Shown here: positions 62,047-64,000 of the stretch, piece by piece | Layout of the letters: each line of letters starts with the position of its first letter | Numbering within the stretch: the first letter of the stretch is position 1 | Source of the DNA: Caballeronia pedi | GTDB taxonomy: Bacteria; Pseudomonadota; Gammaproteobacteria; Burkholderiales; Burkholderiaceae | Assembly: GCF_001544915.2 (NCBI RefSeq) | Contig: NZ_FCOE02000006.1 | Coordinates: 62,001 to 126,000 of the forward strand | Direction of reading: 5' to 3' | Length of the DNA: 64,000 bases | The notes under the pieces: generated by a model | Told to the model about the DNA's origin: nothing | The model's database searches: none | The model's input: only the letters and a program-made list of their open reading frames with translations | Made by a program: the position numbers and the translations under genes

Positions 62047-62691
62047 TCAGGCGTGCTGCCCGACTTGACCTTCATGGTCGTGATGCGCGTGATCGTCGTG
62101 CTTGCCGTGGACGAACTCCTGCAGCGAAGCGACGCCGCGCTCCTTCGCTTCGAACAGGCTTTCCAGATGTTCACGCGTATTCACGAGACCCTTCGCGCGC
62201 ACCTTGCCCTCTTCGTCGAGCAGGACCGCATAAGGCAGCTTGCCGATCTGATAGGAGAGCCCGAGCTCTTGCGACAGCACATACGGATATTGCGAAAGAC
62301 CGGCCTTGCGATAGAAGGCGGCGTGTTCTTCGAAATCGCCATCGCTTGCGAGCACGATGTCGGTTGCGCCTTCGCGCGCCTGGATCGACGGCAGCAAGGG
62401 CAGCAGCTTCTTGCACACGGGGCACGACGGCGAGAGGAAAAAGACCAGCGTGTTGCGCTTCGAATTCGACAGGCCGCCGACCTTCACGGCACGGCCAGCG
62501 ATATCGCCGAGTTCGAACACCGGCGCAATGGCGCCGACTGCCGGACCCTTGTCGATCATGAGTGCGCCCGCGGGCATCATGCGTTCATACAGAATGCCGA
62601 CTTGGCGAACGAGTGCGAGACAGATCGCGCCGAGCGCGAGCAGAGCGGCCCACGAAAGCGCGGCCGAAATCATCAAAGCGGTTTGCATCAT
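62047..62691 (-). CDS. aauD: AauD/MauD disulfide-handling maturation protein
   Basis: 214 residues, one N-terminal membrane helix, then a thioredoxin-like periplasmic domain with CPVC (FFLSPSCPVCKKLLP). MauD is required for stable small subunit in methylamine dehydrogenase, presumably forming its many disulfides. The C-terminal tail is His/Asp-rich (HGKHDDHAHHDHEG). Start overlaps the MauE stop (ATGATG). Confidence 0.92.
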   Translation of the reverse strand: MMQTALMISAALSWAALLALGAICLALVRQVGILYERMMPAGALMIDKGPAVGAIAPVFELGDIAGRAVKVGGLSNSKRNTLVFFLSPSCPVCKKLLPLLPSIQAREGATDIVLASDGDFEEHAAFYRKAGLSQYPYVLSQELGLSYQIGKLPYAVLLDEEGKVRAKGLVNTREHLESLFEAKERGVASLQEFVHGKHDDHAHHDHEGQVGQHA

Positions 62692-63248
62692 GAATTCCTC
62701 AGAGAATCGAGCTTGGGAAGATTGACCAGCAGCACGTCGAGCGTGAACCACGCGGCGACGGCGAAGAGCGTGCAGGCGCCTGCGCTCAGGTAATCGAAAC
62801 CCATGAGCGCGCGGCCGGTTGCGGGAACGAGCGCGGCGGCGGCGAGCGCGGCGAGCATGGCGGCGCGCGCGACGTGCCACCAGCCGATCGACTTCGGCGT
62901 GCGGTCCGATGTCCGCGCGGCAGCGATGAAGCCCGAGCAACCGCAATCGATATCGGTATGACCGCGCAGCACGTTGAATGCGAGCGCCGCGCCGAACAGC
63001 GTGAACAACGCGATCAGAAGAATTGCGGCGGGCATGCGCGTTTCGGCGAACAGCAAGCCGATCGCACCCGCGGTTTCCAGTGCCGGAAACACGAACGACA
63101 AAGGCTTAACCGCGAACGACGGCAGCAGCGCGAACGCTTCGAGCGAGGCGCGAAAACGCACCGGCTCGCGCCACTTGGGCAACGCGCTCGCGAGCGCGAT
63201 GATCGTCGCGGACGCGATGCACACCATGAGAATGACGGGATCGATCAT
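62688..63248 (-). CDS. aauE: AauE/MauE membrane maturation protein
   Basis: 186 residues with about four to five membrane helices. The conserved HTDIDCGCSGF in the middle is the MauE Cys motif, thought to pass reducing or oxidising equivalents to MauD. Needed for TTQ enzyme maturation by family knowledge. Nine bases after aauB; overlaps aauD. Confidence 0.92.
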   Translation of the reverse strand: MIDPVILMVCIASATIIALASALPKWREPVRFRASLEAFALLPSFAVKPLSFVFPALETAGAIGLLFAETRMPAAILLIALFTLFGAALAFNVLRGHTDIDCGCSGFIAAARTSDRTPKSIGWWHVARAAMLAALAAAALVPATGRALMGFDYLSAGACTLFAVAAWFTLDVLLVNLPKLDSLRNS

Positions 63249-63257
63249 CGCATCACC

Positions 63258-64000
63258 TCAGGGATTGAGCAGCAACGTCGACGTCGAGCCGAGTTGCTTT
63301 TCGACATGCTGACGCTTGCCGGTCGTCGCATCCAGCACGACGAGATCGGAGGTCGGCGTGAGGCCGTAGAAGAGCGGCTTGTCGTCGGTGCTGACCTGAA
63401 TCGAGAGCAGCGGATCGATCTTCTGCTTTGCGAGATCCCAGCGGGCGACGCGCTTTTTGCTCTGCGTGTCGTAGACCCAGATTTCCGTGCCCGGATCCTT
63501 GTGCGAGCCGTCCGCGCCCTTGTGCATCGCGACGTACAGACGATGGCTCTTCACGTGCAGCGCGGTCTGCTGCAGGCCGCCCGGACGCCAGCCGGCCTTG
63601 CGCTCCTGATCGCTGAGCAGCGACCACGACGCGCCGAATACCGGCGCATCGCCGGAGAAGTCGGCCGTGCGCACGTTGCCGTTGAAGGTCGTGAACAGGT
63701 ATGTATTGCCGTCGCGCACGGCATTGATGAACGCGGGATCCTTGTCGACGTCGATGAACGCGTCCGAGAGCTTGCGGCTCGCTTCCTTGCCGGTCGCATC
63801 GAGCTTGACGGTGAGCGCCTTGCCGCTTTCGCACAGCGAGGAGAAGCGGTCATTGCCGCTCGGATAGGCGAGCACGCAGCCGTCCATATCGATTTCGCCG
63901 ACGACCTTCTTCGCGGCCGTATCGATCACCGTGACCGAAGTCGACGGCGTGATGTTGGACACATAGAGGCGGCTGCCGTCTTCCGAAAGATTCGTGAGGT
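63258..64000 (-). CDS. aauB: Aromatic amine dehydrogenase large (alpha) subunit, 5' part outside window
   Basis: About 246 C-terminal residues of the seven-bladed beta-propeller alpha subunit that holds the small subunit. Blade repeats are visible: LYVSNITPSTSVTVIDTAAKKVVGEID, TYLFTTFNGNVRTADFSGD, LYVAMHKGADGSHKDPGTEIWVYD and FYGLTPTSDLVVLDATTG. The C-terminus is STSTLLLNP. The frame is open to the right edge, so the start and any upstream promoter lie outside. First visible gene of the operon. Confidence 0.93.
   Translation of the reverse strand, partial: LTNLSEDGSRLYVSNITPSTSVTVIDTAAKKVVGEIDMDGCVLAYPSGNDRFSSLCESGKALTVKLDATGKEASRKLSDAFIDVDKDPAFINAVRDGNTYLFTTFNGNVRTADFSGDAPVFGASWSLLSDQERKAGWRPGGLQQTALHVKSHRLYVAMHKGADGSHKDPGTEIWVYDTQSKKRVARWDLAKQKIDPLLSIQVSTDDKPLFYGLTPTSDLVVLDATTGKRQHVEKQLGSTSTLLLNP

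Overview
The window looks like a chromosomal segment of a high-GC betaproteobacterium of the family Burkholderiaceae, most likely the Paraburkholderia/Caballeronia group. This rests on codon use, a Burkholderia-type trimeric porin, betaproteobacterial FlhDC, and the mix of aromatic catabolism, small secreted proteins and LysR regulators. It is gene dense. I see no insertion sequence, prophage, integrase, rRNA or CRISPR array. Most of it reads as a conserved housekeeping and catabolic backbone rather than an island.

Layout. 1-5.6 kb: the end of an unknown gene, a small lipoprotein, then the translationally coupled pair mprF-acvB (synthesis/flipping and hydrolysis of aminoacyl-phosphatidylglycerol), and two small minus-strand genes. 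5.7-15.2 kb: single metabolic genes (a lipoprotein-like Ntn acylase, an M20 peptidase, an LDH2-type oxidoreductase, an SDR, RidA, a Tat-exported AcpA-type phosphoesterase, a TauE exporter). 15.3-21.3 kb: glycogen-debranching-type glucosidase, pobA, an aldo/keto reductase and its divergent YqhC-like AraC regulator. 21.4-23.5 kb: a compact ECF module (secreted Y-X4-D protein, tiny lipoprotein, sigma factor, anti-sigma factor) behind a candidate ECF promoter. 23.5-31.7 kb: small secreted proteins, an Rrf2 regulator, selD, a CDF transporter, a large MscS-type channel and a purine nucleoside permease-like protein. 32-36.8 kb: flhDC without the usual motAB/che genes behind it, then DNA polymerase II and an outer-membrane barrel with an internal duplication. 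37-45.5 kb: a two-part glycosyltransferase, an HPF-like factor, nhaR/terC, a subtilase-like protein without recognisable catalytic His and Ser motifs, and a Na+/H+ antiporter. 45.5-49.4 kb: a GH15 glucosidase, dhaL-dhaK, a C-rich G-poor leader and tRNA-Val(GAC).

49.4-55.2 kb holds a minus-strand operon (beta-hydroxyacid dehydrogenase, aldehyde dehydrogenase, DUF3100 membrane protein) read divergently from a LysR regulator that has a perfect palindrome just before its start codon. Its substrate cannot be told from sequence. 55.2-57.6 kb is catBAC (catechol ortho-cleavage) without an adjacent catR but with two dyads upstream.

57.8-64 kb is the most distinctive block: a minus-strand operon for a periplasmic tryptophan tryptophylquinone aromatic amine dehydrogenase. 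It runs large subunit (cut by the window end), AauE/MauE, AauD/MauD, small subunit, two dedicated c-type cytochromes, an aldehyde dehydrogenase and a porin, with four-base overlaps at several junctions. Together they would take up an aromatic amine through the porin, deaminate it oxidatively in the periplasm, pass electrons to cytochrome c and oxidise the aldehyde to an acid. The neighbouring catBAC genes suggest, but do not prove, that the acid can feed catechol cleavage.
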